Made by a program: the position numbers and the translations under genes
The notes under the pieces: generated by a model
The model's database searches: none
What the model was told of the DNA's origin: nothing
The model's input: the letters and a program-made list of their open reading frames with translations, nothing else
Shown: positions 53,997-64,000 of the stretch, piece after piece
Numbering within the stretch: position 1 is the first letter of the stretch
Layout of the letters: the number at the start of each line of letters is the position of its first letter
Assembly: GCF_013155275.1 (NCBI RefSeq)
Contig: NZ_JABJXS010000005.1
Span: 186,001-250,000 of the forward strand
Direction: 5' to 3'
DNA length: 64,000 bases
Origin: Brenneria sp. hezel4-2-4
GTDB taxonomy: Bacteria; Pseudomonadota; Gammaproteobacteria; Enterobacterales; Enterobacteriaceae

Positions 53997-55886
53997 TCAG
54001 GCGCTGCGGCGCAGCAGGCCCTGCTTTTTCAACCAGACCAGCAAAATGGAGATCGCCGCGGGCGTAATACCGGAAATACGCGAAGCCTGACCGATTGAAC
54101 CCGGTTTATGATCGTTCAGTTTGGCGATCACCTCATTGGACAAACCGTTAACCTGGCGGTAATCCAGATCGGCTGGCAAAAGCGTATTCTCGTTGCGCAG
54201 CTGCTTCTCGATTTCGTCCTGCTGACGGGCGATATAACCTTCGTATTTAACCTGAATTTCAACCTGCTCCGCGGCTTGTTGGTTCGTCAACGCCGGCGCA
54301 AATAACGGCAGGGCGGTCAGCAGAGCGTAATCCACTTCAGGACGGCGCAGCAGTTCCTCGCCGTTCGATTCGCGGGAAAGCGGCGTTTTCAACAAGGCAT
54401 TGACCTGTTCCAACTGCTCCGACTGCGGGTGAACCCGGATATCGCGTAAACGCTGACGCTCTTTTTCTATGCTTTCCAGCTTCTCGTTAAAACAAGCCCA
54501 GCGATAATCATCGACCATCCCCAGTTCACGGCCGATTTCCGTCAGGCGTAGATCGGCGTTGTCTTCCCGCAGCATCAGGCGATATTCCGCCCGTGAAGTG
54601 AACATCCGGTAGGGTTCTTTGGTGCCCAACGTACAGAGATCGTCAACCAATACGCCCAAATAGGCCTGATCGCGGCGCGGCGCCCAACCTTCCTGATCGA
54701 AGGCCAGACGGGCCGCGTTTAAGCCGGCGAGCATCCCCTGCGCGGCGGCTTCTTCATAACCGGTGGTGCCGTTAATCTGGCCGGCAAAGAACAGACCGTG
54801 GATGAATTTGTTTTCCAGCGTGGTTTTCAGATCCCGCGGATCGAAGAAATCGTACTCGATGGCATAGCCCGGTCGAACAATACGGGCGTTTTCCATCCCG
54901 GTCATCGAACGGACGATCTGCCACTGCACGTCAAACGGCAGGCTGGTTGAAATGCCGTTGGGGTAGATTTCGTTGCTGGTTAACCCTTCCGGCTCCAGAA
55001 AGATCTGGTGCGAATTGCGATCGGCAAAGCGCATCACTTTATCTTCAATGGAAGGGCAATAACGCGGTCCGATCCCTTCGATGATCCCGGCATACATCGG
55101 GCTGCGATCCAGATTATTGCGGATCACCTCATGGGTTTTTTCGTTGGTATGAGTGATGTAGCACGGCATTTGCGCCGGATGCTGGCTGGCTTGTCCCAGG
55201 AATGAAAATACCGGCATGGGATTATCGCCATGCTGCTGAGCCAATACGCTGAAATCAATGGTTCTGGCATCGATACGCGGCGGCGTACCGGTTTTAAGGC
55301 GATTAACGCGCAGCGGCAACTCACGCAGACGCCGCGCCAGAGGAATCGAAGGGGGATCGCCAGCACGTCCGCCGCTATAATTATCCAGGCCGATGTGAAT
55401 TTTTCCGTCAAGGAAAGTACCAACGGTCAACACCACCGCTTTAGCGCGGAATTTTAGCCCCATCTGGGTAACGGCGCCGACCACGCGATCGTTTTCAACG
55501 ATAAGATCGTCGACCGCCTGTTGGAAGATCGTCAGGTTGGGTTGGTTTTCCAGCGCGGTGCGCACCGCCTGCCGATAAAGCACGCGATCCGCCTGTGCCC
55601 GGGTTGCCCGCACCGCAGGACCTTTACTGATGTTTAGTATCCTAAACTGAATGCCTGCCTGATCGACGGCGCGAGCCATCAGTCCCCCCATGGCATCGAT
55701 CTCTTTAACCAGATGGCCTTTTCCAATACCGCCGATCGCCGGGTTACAGGACATTTGTCCCAACGTATCGATATTGTGCGTCAGCAAAAGGGTTTGTCGT
55801 CCCATCCGCGCTGAAGCCATCGCGGCTTCCGTGCCGGCATGACCGCCGCCGATCACGATGACGTCAAAAGGATCTGGATAAAACAT
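53997..55886 (-). CDS. mnmG: tRNA uridine-5-carboxymethylaminomethyl synthase subunit MnmG (GidA)
   Basis: Started at [18 protein letters not shown] (ATG 55884-55886) it has 629 residues, as in E. coli. The FAD motif is [33 protein letters not shown] and the C-terminal tRNA-binding helical domain are also visible. With MnmE it modifies wobble U34 of several tRNAs. It flanks oriC, transcribed away from it. Confidence 0.97.
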   Translation of the reverse strand: MFYPDPFDVIVIGGGHAGTEAAMASARMGRQTLLLTHNIDTLGQMSCNPAIGGIGKGHLVKEIDAMGGLMARAVDQAGIQFRILNISKGPAVRATRAQADRVLYRQAVRTALENQPNLTIFQQAVDDLIVENDRVVGAVTQMGLKFRAKAVVLTVGTFLDGKIHIGLDNYSGGRAGDPPSIPLARRLRELPLRVNRLKTGTPPRIDARTIDFSVLAQQHGDNPMPVFSFLGQASQHPAQMPCYITHTNEKTHEVIRNNLDRSPMYAGIIEGIGPRYCPSIEDKVMRFADRNSHQIFLEPEGLTSNEIYPNGISTSLPFDVQWQIVRSMTGMENARIVRPGYAIEYDFFDPRDLKTTLENKFIHGLFFAGQINGTTGYEEAAAQGMLAGLNAARLAFDQEGWAPRRDQAYLGVLVDDLCTLGTKEPYRMFTSRAEYRLMLREDNADLRLTEIGRELGMVDDYRWACFNEKLESIEKERQRLRDIRVHPQSEQLEQVNALLKTPLSRESNGEELLRRPEVDYALLTALPLFAPALTNQQAAEQVEIQVKYEGYIARQQDEIEKQLRNENTLLPADLDYRQVNGLSNEVIAKLNDHKPGSIGQASRISGITPAAISILLVWLKKQGLLRRSA

Positions 55887-55986
55887 GGTACTGCTCCTCG
55901 CATGGTTGCGAATGAATAATTGCCAACGATCGTTACTTGCCCTGGGGTGGAGGATTCTACTCAACTTTACGCAAACGACCAAGCGC

Positions 55987-56260
55987 GTTGGATCGTCGTT
56001 AATTAAAGAAAGATCTTTTTATTTAAAGATCTCTTTATTAGATCTCTTATTAGGATCGTCAGTTTGTGTGGATAAGTGATTATTCATATTAAGGATCAAG
56101 ATATTAGTGAAGATCATTAGCTGTGAATGATCGGTGATCCCGCATCGTATAAGCTGGGATCTTAATGCCTGGTTATGCACAGGACAAAAAACAATCAGCG
56201 GTTGTTATTGGGATAACTACCGCTTTTACACCGTAATAAAGCCTACTTATCCACATTCAA
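55987..56260. other. Chromosomal replication origin oriC
   Basis: This lies between mnmG and mioC, the standard enterobacterial oriC position. Three 13-mers of the DNA-unwinding element are seen: GATCTTTTTATTT (56012-56024), GATCTCTTTATTA (56028-56040) and GATCTCTTATTAG (56041-56053). DnaA boxes are TGTGGATAA (56067-56075, R1), TTATGCACA (56173-56181, R2) and TTATCCACA (56247-56255, R4). About ten GATC sites for Dam/SeqA control lie between 55991 and 56161. Arrangement and spacing follow E. coli oriC closely. Confidence 0.96.
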
Positions 56261-56277
56261 CTGCTGAATATTTCGTC

Positions 56278-56721
56278 TTATTTGAGTAAATAAGTCCAGG
56301 ATCCTAACCATTCCTCTGCGGGATCTTCCGGAATTTCGTGCTCGGTGATATCGATCTGTAGAATGTCGCCGATCCTTTTGGCGCCCAGTTGGCTCAATAC
56401 ACGATCCGCGGTGAGGATCGCACCGCAAAAGGTGTCGTACTCTTTACTGCCAATGCCGATCGCGCCAAAACGCACCTGGGAAAGATCGGGTTTACGTTCT
56501 TCAAGCTGTTCGAACAACGGTTGCAGGTTTTCCGGCAGTTCGCCGGCGCCGTGGGTTGATGTGACCACCAGCCATAAACCGCTGTTCGGTAACTCATCCA
56601 GTTCGGGGCCGTGCAACATCTCGGTGGAGAAGTTTTCCTTTTCCAGCAGTTCGGCTAAATGTTCCGCAACGTATTCCGCGCTGCCCAAGGTACTGCCGCT
56701 GATTAGCGTAATGTCTGCCAT
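56278..56721 (-). CDS. mioC: Flavodoxin-like protein MioC
   Basis: Started at MADITLISGSTLGSAEYVAE (ATG 56719-56721) the protein has 147 residues, as in E. coli. The FMN phosphate loop is SGSTLGSAE, and STHGAGELPENLQ follows. MioC is an FMN protein reported to support biotin synthase. Its transcription is directed towards oriC and is regulated by DnaA. Confidence 0.94.
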   Translation of the reverse strand: MADITLISGSTLGSAEYVAEHLAELLEKENFSTEMLHGPELDELPNSGLWLVVTSTHGAGELPENLQPLFEQLEERKPDLSQVRFGAIGIGSKEYDTFCGAILTADRVLSQLGAKRIGDILQIDITEHEIPEDPAEEWLGSWTYLLK

Positions 56722-56781
56722 ACACGATCCCACCTGATATAAGACGGAACATTGTACGCTGTGATCAGGCTGGGATCTACC

Positions 56782-56790
56782 TGTGGATAA
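56782..56790 (-). promoter_or_regulatory. DnaA box in the mioC promoter region
   Basis: TGTGGATAA (TTATCCACA on the minus strand) lies about 60 bp upstream of mioC, as in E. coli where DnaA represses mioC through such a box. Confidence 0.75.
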
Positions 56791-56811
56791 TAGGGGTATA
56801 AGGAAAAGGCG

Positions 56812-57273
56812 CTAGGGGGCGATCGTCCGCATGATGGGGTTTTGCAGCGAGATCAACGTTTCCGTGGACTGAATTTCATCAATCGTTTGGATCTTGTTGA
56901 TAAGTACATGTTGCAGGGCGTCGATCGAGCGGCACATGACCTTAATGAAGATGCTGTAATGGCCGGTGGTGTAATACGCTTCCACCACCTCTTCCAGGTT
57001 GTTCAGTTTTTCCAATGCGGACGGATAGTCTTTGGCGCTTTTCAAAATGATGCCGATAAAGCAGCAAACGTCATACCCCAGCTGTTTCGGACTCACGTCC
57101 AGACGGGTGCCGATGATGATCCCCGCCTGTTTCATTTTTTCCACCCGGACATGGATGGTTCCCGGGCTGACGGCAAATTGCTTCGCCAGTTCGGCGTAGG
57201 GGGTGCGGGCATTTCCCATCAACGCGGTAAGGATGCCGCGATCGAGATTATCAATCTGATAAATTTCTGTCAC
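56812..57273 (-). CDS. asnC: Transcriptional regulator AsnC
   Basis: This 153-residue Lrp/AsnC-type protein has an HTH (LDRGILTALMGNARTPYAEL, then QFAVSPGTIHVRVEKM) and a RAM domain (EVVEAYYTTGHYSIFIKVM). It is divergent from asnA with a 149-bp gap, the E. coli layout in which AsnC activates asnA when asparagine is low. Confidence 0.95.
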   Translation of the reverse strand: MTEIYQIDNLDRGILTALMGNARTPYAELAKQFAVSPGTIHVRVEKMKQAGIIIGTRLDVSPKQLGYDVCCFIGIILKSAKDYPSALEKLNNLEEVVEAYYTTGHYSIFIKVMCRSIDALQHVLINKIQTIDEIQSTETLISLQNPIMRTIAP

Positions 57274-57422
57274 TTTTAGCCCCTTAAATTACCGAATTTT
57301 CATTTTATACCGCTATAAAATGATGGATTAAAGTCATAAAGGCAATTTATCCATAAGATTATTGAATACCCGTACCTTTCGTTGCTTAATTAGCAACTAA
57401 AGCGATTGATGAGAAAGCGGCA

Positions 57423-58415
57423 ATGAAAAAACAATACATCCAAAAACAACAACAGATCAGTTTCGTTAAATCTTTTTTCTCTGATCAACTGGAACAACTG
57501 CTGGGGTTGATTGAAGTTCAGGCGCCGATCCTCAGTCGCATTGGCGATGGTACGCAGGACAACCTCTCCGGTACGGAAAAAGCGGTGCAGGTTAAGGTTA
57601 AAGCGTTGCCGGACGCTTGCTTTGAAGTGGTGCATTCGCTGGCGAAATGGAAGCGTAAAACGTTGGGCGCCTACGATTTCAGTAGCGGTGAAGGGATATA
57701 TACCCATATGAAGGCGCTGCGCCCTGACGAAGATCGCCTTAGCCCGATTCACTCCGTCTATGTGGATCAGTGGGACTGGGAACGCGTAATGGGAGAGGGG
57801 GAACGCCATGTCGGCTACCTGAAATCAACGGTGACGCGTATCTATCAGGGGATTAAAGCGACCGAAGCCGCCGTTCATCAGGCTTTTGGCATCAAACCTT
57901 TCCTGCCGGAACAGATTCAGTTTGTGCATACTGAAACCTTGTTGGAGCGCTATCCCGATCTGGATGCCAAAGGGCGCGAACGTGCTATCGCCAAAGAGCT
58001 GGGCGCGGTGTTTTTGATCGGTATCGGCGGTAAATTATCCAGCGGGCAATCTCATGATGTTCGCGCTCCGGATTATGATGACTGGACGACGCCGGGAGAG
58101 CAGGGGTTGGCCGGATTGAATGGCGATATTGTCGTGTGGAACCCGATACTGAATGATGCTTTCGAAATCTCCTCAATGGGAATACGTGTGGATGCGGTTG
58201 CGCTGAAACGCCAGCTTTCGCTGACTCAGGATGAAGAGCGGCTGAAACTGGACTGGCACCAGTCGCTGCTAAGTGGCGAAATGCCGCAAACCATCGGCGG
58301 CGGTATTGGTCAGTCGCGGTTGGTGATGCTGTTGTTGCAATTGCCGCACATCGGTCAGGTTCAGTGCGGTGTTTGGCCAATGGCGGTTCGTGAATCCGTA
58401 CCCGGTCTGCTTTAA
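57423..58415 (+). CDS. asnA: Aspartate–ammonia ligase AsnA
   Basis: The 330-residue length equals E. coli AsnA. Class II tRNA-synthetase-like motifs are visible ([20 protein letters not shown] and [16 protein letters not shown]). It makes asparagine from aspartate, ammonia and ATP. It ends only 3 bp from the convergent viaA stop. Confidence 0.97.
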   Translation: MKKQYIQKQQQISFVKSFFSDQLEQLLGLIEVQAPILSRIGDGTQDNLSGTEKAVQVKVKALPDACFEVVHSLAKWKRKTLGAYDFSSGEGIYTHMKALRPDEDRLSPIHSVYVDQWDWERVMGEGERHVGYLKSTVTRIYQGIKATEAAVHQAFGIKPFLPEQIQFVHTETLLERYPDLDAKGRERAIAKELGAVFLIGIGGKLSSGQSHDVRAPDYDDWTTPGEQGLAGLNGDIVVWNPILNDAFEISSMGIRVDAVALKRQLSLTQDEERLKLDWHQSLLSGEMPQTIGGGIGQSRLVMLLLQLPHIGQVQCGVWPMAVRESVPGLL

Positions 58416-58418
58416 GCG

Positions 58419-59888
58419 TCAGCCCTGCTGCCAGCGCCGCATCAGGCGGCTTTTTAACCCGGTGTCGAAGCGCCAGATATGGTCGAAAATACGCATGATG
58501 CCCGGTTTGCCATGATCGGACATCGCTACGGCATGAAACCGGTGCTGTAGCTGTTTCTGACGCTGTTTGACTTTACCGATCAGGTCGTCCGGCAGGCGTT
58601 GGGCAATAAAATCTGAAATGACCACGGCATCGGCATCATGCCAAAGTTGGTCGTCCATTTTATCCAGCAACGCGGATAAACAGGCGCTCAGATCGGTTCC
58701 ACCGCGAAAGGCCTGGCTGAGAAAGCGTACGGCCTGTTCGAGTCCGTCAGCGGTGGTCAGTTCATATCTCACGATGCCGGTTGAAAAAAGCATGATGTAA
58801 CAACGGCGGTTGTCCGCCAGGGCGATACGTAATAGCGCCAGACAGAAAGCCTTGGCGCAGCGTTCGTTGAATCCGCCCATTGATCCGGAAGTATCCACGC
58901 AGACGATAAATGGCCCGCGCGGCTGCTGCTCATTCTGTTGGTGGATCACCGGCCGCTCGGCGGTTTTTTCACGCCAGTTTTCCCCTTGCAAGCGATAAGT
59001 CAGCAGACGATGTTCCAACAGCCGGCGATAGAACTCATATTCCAGCTCGCTTAGGCTCATCGCCGCCAGCTCAGCCGGTAATAACCGCAGGATATCGTCG
59101 CTCTGGTGAATCCCGCTGACTTGTTCAGGAACGGTTGCGGGTTCGCGAACCATCACGCGGAACGTTTCTTTCGGCGCATCCTGACTGAGGATGGATTTTG
59201 TTTCGCGGCTGCGTCCTAACCGTTCGGCCAGGCGTTGCAGTGCTGGTTGTCGTTGCAGGAAAGCGCCGAAGTCCAGCAGGATTTTTGGGTCGGTGTGAAT
59301 CCGCTGCCCCGCGCTGAGATCCCACAAGCGCCCCGCCGCATGTTCGTTTTCAGCCAGAATCGGCTCCAGTTTGCCGCTCAGCGTCAGACGCTGCTGTAAT
59401 TCATCCAGCAGGATCTCGCGCTCCTGTTCCATTACCTGATGGTGCAGGGAAACGGTTTGCAGCGTCAGGCTCAACCGCCAGCGTTGTAGAAACAGGGCGT
59501 GTAATCCGCTGCTGATTTTTTGCCCTAACGTGTATTCCGGCTGGTGTATCAGCCGATCGGCCTGCGTCAGAAAGGGCGATTCAACTGTGCTTAGCATGTT
59601 CATGATTCGTGGCAGGCGAGTCTGAAACGCCTGATTGTCCACCGCCTGAGCGCGTTGATAGCAGGAGAATTCCGTTTCCAGCTCCGGCGGCGCCGGTGTA
59701 TTGCGCAGACGCTGTTTTAAGGTGGCCTTCCAGTCGGAAAGGTCGTTGAGCAGCGCTGATTTGAGGTTGGGATATTTTTCAAAGAAAGTCGCCAACTGTG
59801 GTGTCGCCAGCAGCGTTACCACCAGATCGTCCAGTAGTTCGTTTTCGTCTATCGACAGCAGTATTTCCAGCGATTCCAAGGTGAGCAT
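58419..59888 (-). CDS. viaA: VWA-domain protein ViaA
   Basis: The 489 residues end in a von Willebrand A domain with MIDAS motif [16 protein letters not shown] (about 325-340) and [11 protein letters not shown]. It is the partner of the MoxR ATPase RavA, encoded 6 bp upstream in the same operon. The pair has been linked to respiratory complex maturation and aminoglycoside sensitivity in E. coli. Length is close to E. coli ViaA (about 483). Confidence 0.93.
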   Translation of the reverse strand: MLTLESLEILLSIDENELLDDLVVTLLATPQLATFFEKYPNLKSALLNDLSDWKATLKQRLRNTPAPPELETEFSCYQRAQAVDNQAFQTRLPRIMNMLSTVESPFLTQADRLIHQPEYTLGQKISSGLHALFLQRWRLSLTLQTVSLHHQVMEQEREILLDELQQRLTLSGKLEPILAENEHAAGRLWDLSAGQRIHTDPKILLDFGAFLQRQPALQRLAERLGRSRETKSILSQDAPKETFRVMVREPATVPEQVSGIHQSDDILRLLPAELAAMSLSELEYEFYRRLLEHRLLTYRLQGENWREKTAERPVIHQQNEQQPRGPFIVCVDTSGSMGGFNERCAKAFCLALLRIALADNRRCYIMLFSTGIVRYELTTADGLEQAVRFLSQAFRGGTDLSACLSALLDKMDDQLWHDADAVVISDFIAQRLPDDLIGKVKQRQKQLQHRFHAVAMSDHGKPGIMRIFDHIWRFDTGLKSRLMRRWQQG

Positions 59889-59894
59889 CGGCGC

Positions 59895-61391
59895 TTAATC
59901 CTGCTCTGATAGCTGAATCTGTTCGGCAACCCGTTGCAGACTGGCTTCAATTTTTGCCAGCCATTCTGTGGGAACGAACAGACAAGGCTGATGTTGACTG
60001 AATAATCGCCGTTGTTCATTTAACTGAATTTTCAGCTTTTCATATTCATCCAGAAGTTCGGCCGGTAGTGCGCCGTCGCGTTTTTCAGGCAGAGAAAGAA
60101 TGGAAGATTGCAGGCTGATGTCCCGGATGGTCAGGTGATGGCGATCGTCCACCAGCAGATCCAGACGCTGGGTAAAACCGATGCCGTTCAGTTTTCCCCG
60201 AATTTCGCCGCCTTTCTGTAGCCAGTTTTGCAGCGCGTTTTTATCGATAGTCAGATGCGTGACTTCAATATCGTTAAGGATTAACGGACGTTGCAATACC
60301 AGGTTGAGCGAATCCGCCGTTAGCGATTCAGGCAAGGAATAATGGAATTTTCGGCCTAAAAAAGTTGTCTGTTTTTCCACGCAAAGCGCCTGCGACTCGC
60401 TCTGTCGTATCTGATATTGTTGGCGCTTCAGGTTGACCTGTTGTAGACGGAACAGCAAATTCTGCTGCTGGTAGGCCTGCTCCGTAACCAGCTGTTCAAG
60501 CTGCTGTTCTATCAGTGTTAATGTGTCTCTGTCGTACCAGAGACAGTCTTTCAGCAGAATGATATCCACCGGGGTGATGCTGTCCCGTCCGCTGAAAAAA
60601 GCACAGGCCTGAAGTAAACGCAGGGCTTTTTTCCAGCGCCGGTCGGACACATAAGGAGATTGCTCCAGGGTGTCCAGGCGCTGGCGAAGTTGATAGATCA
60701 ATTCAAAACCGTTTTCCGGCAACGCGACGTGGTCAATATCCTTTTGCCACTGTTGATATTCTTCATCACTGACGCTGACTGAAGGGCTGACCGGGTTGTC
60801 GCGTTCGCTGCCGTTATTCGCCAGCAAGGCGCGGAAATTCTGTTTTTCCTGTACCCGATCCAGCCACAGACGAATGAGCATCCGGTCATACAGCGCTTCC
60901 AGACTGCCGTCGGCTTCAGGCAACTCATTGGACGCGGTGACCAGAAGACGCATGGGGATAGCGTCCTCGCTATTGCCGTTGCGGAAACGACGTTCGTTAA
61001 TCGCCGTCAGTAACGTGTTTAAAATGGCGGGGCCGGCTTTCCAGATTTCATCCAGAAAGACAATCTCGGCTTCCGGCAGATAACCCTCGGTTAATCGCTG
61101 ATAACGACCTTCATCCTTTAATGCCTGAATAGACAAAGGGCCGAAGACTTCTTCGGGGGTGGAAAAGCGCGTCATCAGGTATTCAAAAGCCTTCGCCTGA
61201 CGAAAAGCGAATTTAAGACGCCGGGCAATCATGCTTTTGGCAATGCCCGGCGGACCCAGCAGAAAAACGCTCTCTCCACTTAATGCCGCCAGCAAACACA
61301 AGCGGATGGCATGTTGTCGTTCATACAGTCCGTGTTCAAGCGCATTACTGAGGCGCGAAATTCTGTCAGCCAACGCGGCGGATTGAAGCAT
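59895..61391 (-). CDS. ravA: MoxR-family AAA+ ATPase RavA
   Basis: The 498 residues include Walker [15 protein letters not shown] (about 45-58), Walker [20 protein letters not shown] and sensor region [21 protein letters not shown]-terminal discontinuous triple-helix/LARA region follows, which in E. coli binds the lysine decarboxylase LdcI. It is co-transcribed with viaA. Length equals E. coli RavA. Confidence 0.94.
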   Translation of the reverse strand: MLQSAALADRISRLSNALEHGLYERQHAIRLCLLAALSGESVFLLGPPGIAKSMIARRLKFAFRQAKAFEYLMTRFSTPEEVFGPLSIQALKDEGRYQRLTEGYLPEAEIVFLDEIWKAGPAILNTLLTAINERRFRNGNSEDAIPMRLLVTASNELPEADGSLEALYDRMLIRLWLDRVQEKQNFRALLANNGSERDNPVSPSVSVSDEEYQQWQKDIDHVALPENGFELIYQLRQRLDTLEQSPYVSDRRWKKALRLLQACAFFSGRDSITPVDIILLKDCLWYDRDTLTLIEQQLEQLVTEQAYQQQNLLFRLQQVNLKRQQYQIRQSESQALCVEKQTTFLGRKFHYSLPESLTADSLNLVLQRPLILNDIEVTHLTIDKNALQNWLQKGGEIRGKLNGIGFTQRLDLLVDDRHHLTIRDISLQSSILSLPEKRDGALPAELLDEYEKLKIQLNEQRRLFSQHQPCLFVPTEWLAKIEASLQRVAEQIQLSEQD

Positions 61392-61677
61392 AATTAATCA
61401 ATCATTCCCATGGTTTCATTTGCAGCAGAAGCGGTATCTTCAAAAGGACGCTTTTCAGCAGAATAATTAGTGTAAAAATAAACGGCAGATCACATATTTT
61501 TATTAGTTGATTATTGGCATTTCTGATGCGGTTAATCAATAAACCACCTTTTACAGGATGTTTCATATCCGATATAAAAATGGGCTTTTTCCCTGATTTG
61601 TCATACTGTGCGCTTTTGGGCGAATCGCCGGGGAAAACGGCGATTCGCTAACGGATTGATAATAGAAGATAAGTTCT

Positions 61678-63546
61678 ATGAGTTCAGAGCATAAACGTTC
61701 GCTTTCGGCCGTTACGCTGGCAGCGATAGGGGTGGTTTACGGGGATATAGGAACCAGCCCGCTGTATACGCTAAGAGAGTGTTTGTCCGGGCAGTTTGGT
61801 TTTGGTGTTACGCCTGACTCGGTATTTGGCTTCCTCTCGTTGATCTTTTGGTTATTAATTATTGTGGTCTCGTTTAAATACCTGACCTATGTCATGCGAG
61901 CCGACAACGCCGGAGAAGGCGGCATACTTACGCTTATGTCGCTGGCCGGGCGCAATACCTCTGACCGGATGACCTCGGTGTTGGTCATATTGGGGCTGAT
62001 TGGCGGCAGTTTCTTTTACGGCGAAGTCGTCATTACGCCAGCCATATCGGTGATGTCGGCGATGGAAGGGATGGAGATCGCCACGCCGTCGATGGATAGC
62101 TACATTGTTCCCCTGTCCATCGTTGTTCTGACGTTGCTGTTTATGATCCAAAAACGCGGTACCGGCAGCGTGGGGAAATTATTTGCGCCGGTCATGTTGA
62201 TCTGGTTTCTTACGCTTGGCGCTCTGGGCGCGCGTAGCATTATTGAAAACCCCCAGGTGTTGCAGGCGCTGAACCCGATGTGGGCGGTGCATTTCTTCGT
62301 CGAATACAAAATGGTGTCTTTCTTCGCGCTGGGGGCGGTGGTTCTGGCTATCACCGGTGTGGAAGCGCTGTATGCGGATATGGGACATTTCGGCAAATTT
62401 CCTATTCGTCTTGCCTGGTTTACCGTCGTGCTTCCGTCGCTGGCGCTGAATTACTTTGGTCAGGGCGCGTTGCTGCTGAAAAACCCGGAAGCGATTAAAA
62501 ATCCCTTCTTTCTGCTGGCGCCCCAGTGGGCGCTGATTCCGCTATTGCTATTGGCGACGCTGGCGACGATCATCGCTTCACAGGCGGTGATTTCAGGCGT
62601 GTTTTCCCTGACGCGGCAGGCCGTTCGTCTGGGGTATCTGCCGCCGATGCGCATTGTGCATACCTCTGATATGGAGTCCGGGCAGATCTATATCCCGGCG
62701 ATTAACTGGCTGTTATATATCGCCGTGGTGATAGTCATCGTCAGTTTCGAGCACTCCAGCAACCTGGCCGCGGCATACGGCATCGCGGTGACCGGCACAA
62801 TGGTATTGACCAGTATTCTGTTTTGCACGGTGGCGATAAAGAACTGGCACTGGCATCGCTATCTGGTGTGGATATTACTCACCGGCCTGCTGTTGATTGA
62901 TGTTCCGATGTTCCTGGCCAACGTGGTGAAAATCTTGTCCGGCGGCTGGCTGCCGCTAGCATTGGGCGTGGTGATGTTTATTATTATGACCACCTGGAAA
63001 AGCGAGCGTTTCCGGCTGTTACGCCGTTTGCATGAACATGGTAATTCACTGGATGCGATGATTGCGTCGCTGGAGAAATCCCCGCCGCTAAGGGTGCCGG
63101 GCACGGCGGTTTACCTGTCGCGCGCGACGCATGTTATCCCGTTTGCTTTATTGCACAACCTGAAACATAACAAGATATTGCATGAACGGGTGGTGCTGTT
63201 GACCATGCGAACTGAAGATGCGCCTTACGTACTCAATGCCCGCCGGGTGACGGTTGAACAACTCTCGCCGACGTTCTGGCGGGTGATCGCCAACTATGGC
63301 TGGCGTGAAACGCCCAATGTGGAAGAGGTGTTTCACCGCTGCTGGCAGGATGGATTAACCTGTCAGATGCTGGAAACCTCGTTTTTTATGTCCAATGAAT
63401 CGCTGACGATGGGGAAACGCCCCTGGTATCTGCGTATCCGCGGCAAGCTGTTTATGGTGCTCAGCCGTAATGCCCTACGGGCCGCTGATCAGTTTGAAAT
63501 TCCGCCCAACCGGCTGATTGAACTCGGTATTCAGGTGGAGATTTAA
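61678..63546 (+). CDS. kup: Low-affinity potassium uptake protein Kup
   Basis: The 622-residue length equals E. coli Kup (TrkD). The N-terminus [18 protein letters not shown] carries the K+-pathway residues, about twelve helices follow up to residue 460, and a cytoplasmic C-terminal domain ends the protein. It is a K+/H+ symporter. A 286-bp gap separates it from the divergent ravA. Confidence 0.96.
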   Translation: MSSEHKRSLSAVTLAAIGVVYGDIGTSPLYTLRECLSGQFGFGVTPDSVFGFLSLIFWLLIIVVSFKYLTYVMRADNAGEGGILTLMSLAGRNTSDRMTSVLVILGLIGGSFFYGEVVITPAISVMSAMEGMEIATPSMDSYIVPLSIVVLTLLFMIQKRGTGSVGKLFAPVMLIWFLTLGALGARSIIENPQVLQALNPMWAVHFFVEYKMVSFFALGAVVLAITGVEALYADMGHFGKFPIRLAWFTVVLPSLALNYFGQGALLLKNPEAIKNPFFLLAPQWALIPLLLLATLATIIASQAVISGVFSLTRQAVRLGYLPPMRIVHTSDMESGQIYIPAINWLLYIAVVIVIVSFEHSSNLAAAYGIAVTGTMVLTSILFCTVAIKNWHWHRYLVWILLTGLLLIDVPMFLANVVKILSGGWLPLALGVVMFIIMTTWKSERFRLLRRLHEHGNSLDAMIASLEKSPPLRVPGTAVYLSRATHVIPFALLHNLKHNKILHERVVLLTMRTEDAPYVLNARRVTVEQLSPTFWRVIANYGWRETPNVEEVFHRCWQDGLTCQMLETSFFMSNESLTMGKRPWYLRIRGKLFMVLSRNALRAADQFEIPPNRLIELGIQVEI

Positions 63547-63574
63547 TACGCGCAAGGGTCGGTTAGACCGGCTC

Positions 63575-64000
63575 TTACCAACTGACGGATGCTATTAATC
63601 CTCCCGCGGGCCGGTTGGCGAGATTGACCTGCATACCGTGCAATCGGGCGATATTGTTCACAATGGACAGCCCTAAACCGCTGCCGGATTTTTCCTGTCC
63701 CGGGGGACGGAAAAAGCGCTCGCCGACCCGCGGCAATACGTCGTCGCTTATGCCCGGCCCGTCGTCGGCGATCTGGATGTTTCGCTCGGTGAGCGTCAGT
63801 GTTACCGTTCCGCCTTCACGGCTGTAGCGAATGGCGTTATCAAGCAGATTGCGGATCAGCAGCGTCAGCAGCAGCGGGTGTCCCTGCCGGACAACGGGAT
63901 CGTTTGGTACATTCAGCATCAGTTCAATACCTGCCGCCTGCGCTTTATGATAATGGTCGATAACCATTTGTCGCAGCAGCGTCTGCAACTCAACGGGTTG
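63575..64000 (-). CDS. qseC: Sensor histidine kinase, QseC-like (C-terminal part, cut by window edge)
   Basis: Only the last 141 codons are present; the frame is open to the window edge. The HATPase domain is complete: N box LIRNLLDNAIRYSREGG, G1 box ADDGPGI, the segment VGERFFRPPGQ and G2 box GSGLGLSIVNNIA. The ERFFRPPGQ…GSGLGLSIV combination and the final ASVSW strongly resemble QseC. The HisKA and sensor domains lie outside, as would the expected qseB regulator gene. Confidence 0.75.
   Translation of the reverse strand, partial: QPVELQTLLRQMVIDHYHKAQAAGIELMLNVPNDPVVRQGHPLLLTLLIRNLLDNAIRYSREGGTVTLTLTERNIQIADDGPGISDDVLPRVGERFFRPPGQEKSGSGLGLSIVNNIARLHGMQVNLANRPAGGLIASVSW

Overview
The window is a chromosomal segment of a gammaproteobacterium of the order Enterobacterales, most likely a plant-associated member of the Pectobacteriaceae (Brenneria/Pectobacterium/Dickeya type). 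The order kup–ravA–viaA–asnA–asnC–mioC–oriC–mnmG–rsmG–atpIBEFHAGDC–glmU–glmS–…–pstSCAB-phoU is the conserved enterobacterial origin neighbourhood. An ACC deaminase and peptide and amino-acid importers fit a plant-associated life. The genus call is inference.

Layout from left to right. 1–190: start of a CsgG/HfaB-type lipoprotein gene running off the edge. 797–3354: two overlapping iron-sulfur redox genes (aegA and a HydN-like ferredoxin). 3556–6733: yieE, adeP and yieH, as in the E. coli yieE–adeP–yieH neighbourhood but without chrR. 6737–9839: a polar amino-acid ABC importer (binding protein and two permeases, no ATPase) with a divergent Lrp-family regulator. 10000–12831: ACC deaminase acdS, a second Lrp-family regulator and an EamA-type exporter. 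12865–20691: a Dpp/Opp-type peptide ABC operon followed by an M20 peptidase and a LysR regulator. 21151–25810: the Pho-regulated pstSCAB-phoU operon with Pho boxes. 26041–41318: a complete 18-gene aryl polyene (APE) cluster, apeA to apeR, all on the minus strand, lying between pstS and glmS, i.e. on the side of glmS where attTn7 lies. 41574–45766: glmS, glmU and a divergent VOC-family gene. 45820–52720: the nine-gene F1Fo ATP synthase operon. 53346–56721: rsmG, mnmG, oriC and mioC. 56812–63546: asnC, asnA, viaA, ravA and kup. 63575–64000: the 3' part of a QseC-like sensor kinase.

How the genes work together. The APE genes encode a dedicated type II fatty-acid/PKS-like line: two ACPs, ketosynthases ApeO and ApeR plus chain-length factor ApeC, ketoreductase ApeQ, dehydratases ApeI and ApeP, starter ligase ApeH, thioesterase ApeK and methyltransferase ApeB. 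Acyltransferases ApeD and ApeJ, and the LolA-like, MMPL and lipoprotein components ApeL, ApeM, ApeN and ApeA, would move and anchor the yellow membrane pigment. The most unusual feature is in apeP: a 72-bp hairpin-rich sequence is present as two and a bit tandem copies, in frame, adding about 50 residues to a small hotdog dehydratase. A strong intrinsic terminator directly behind apeA splits that gene from the other seventeen.

No tRNA, rRNA, CRISPR array, transposase or integrase gene was recognised. Function calls rest on remembered family features; no database search was possible.
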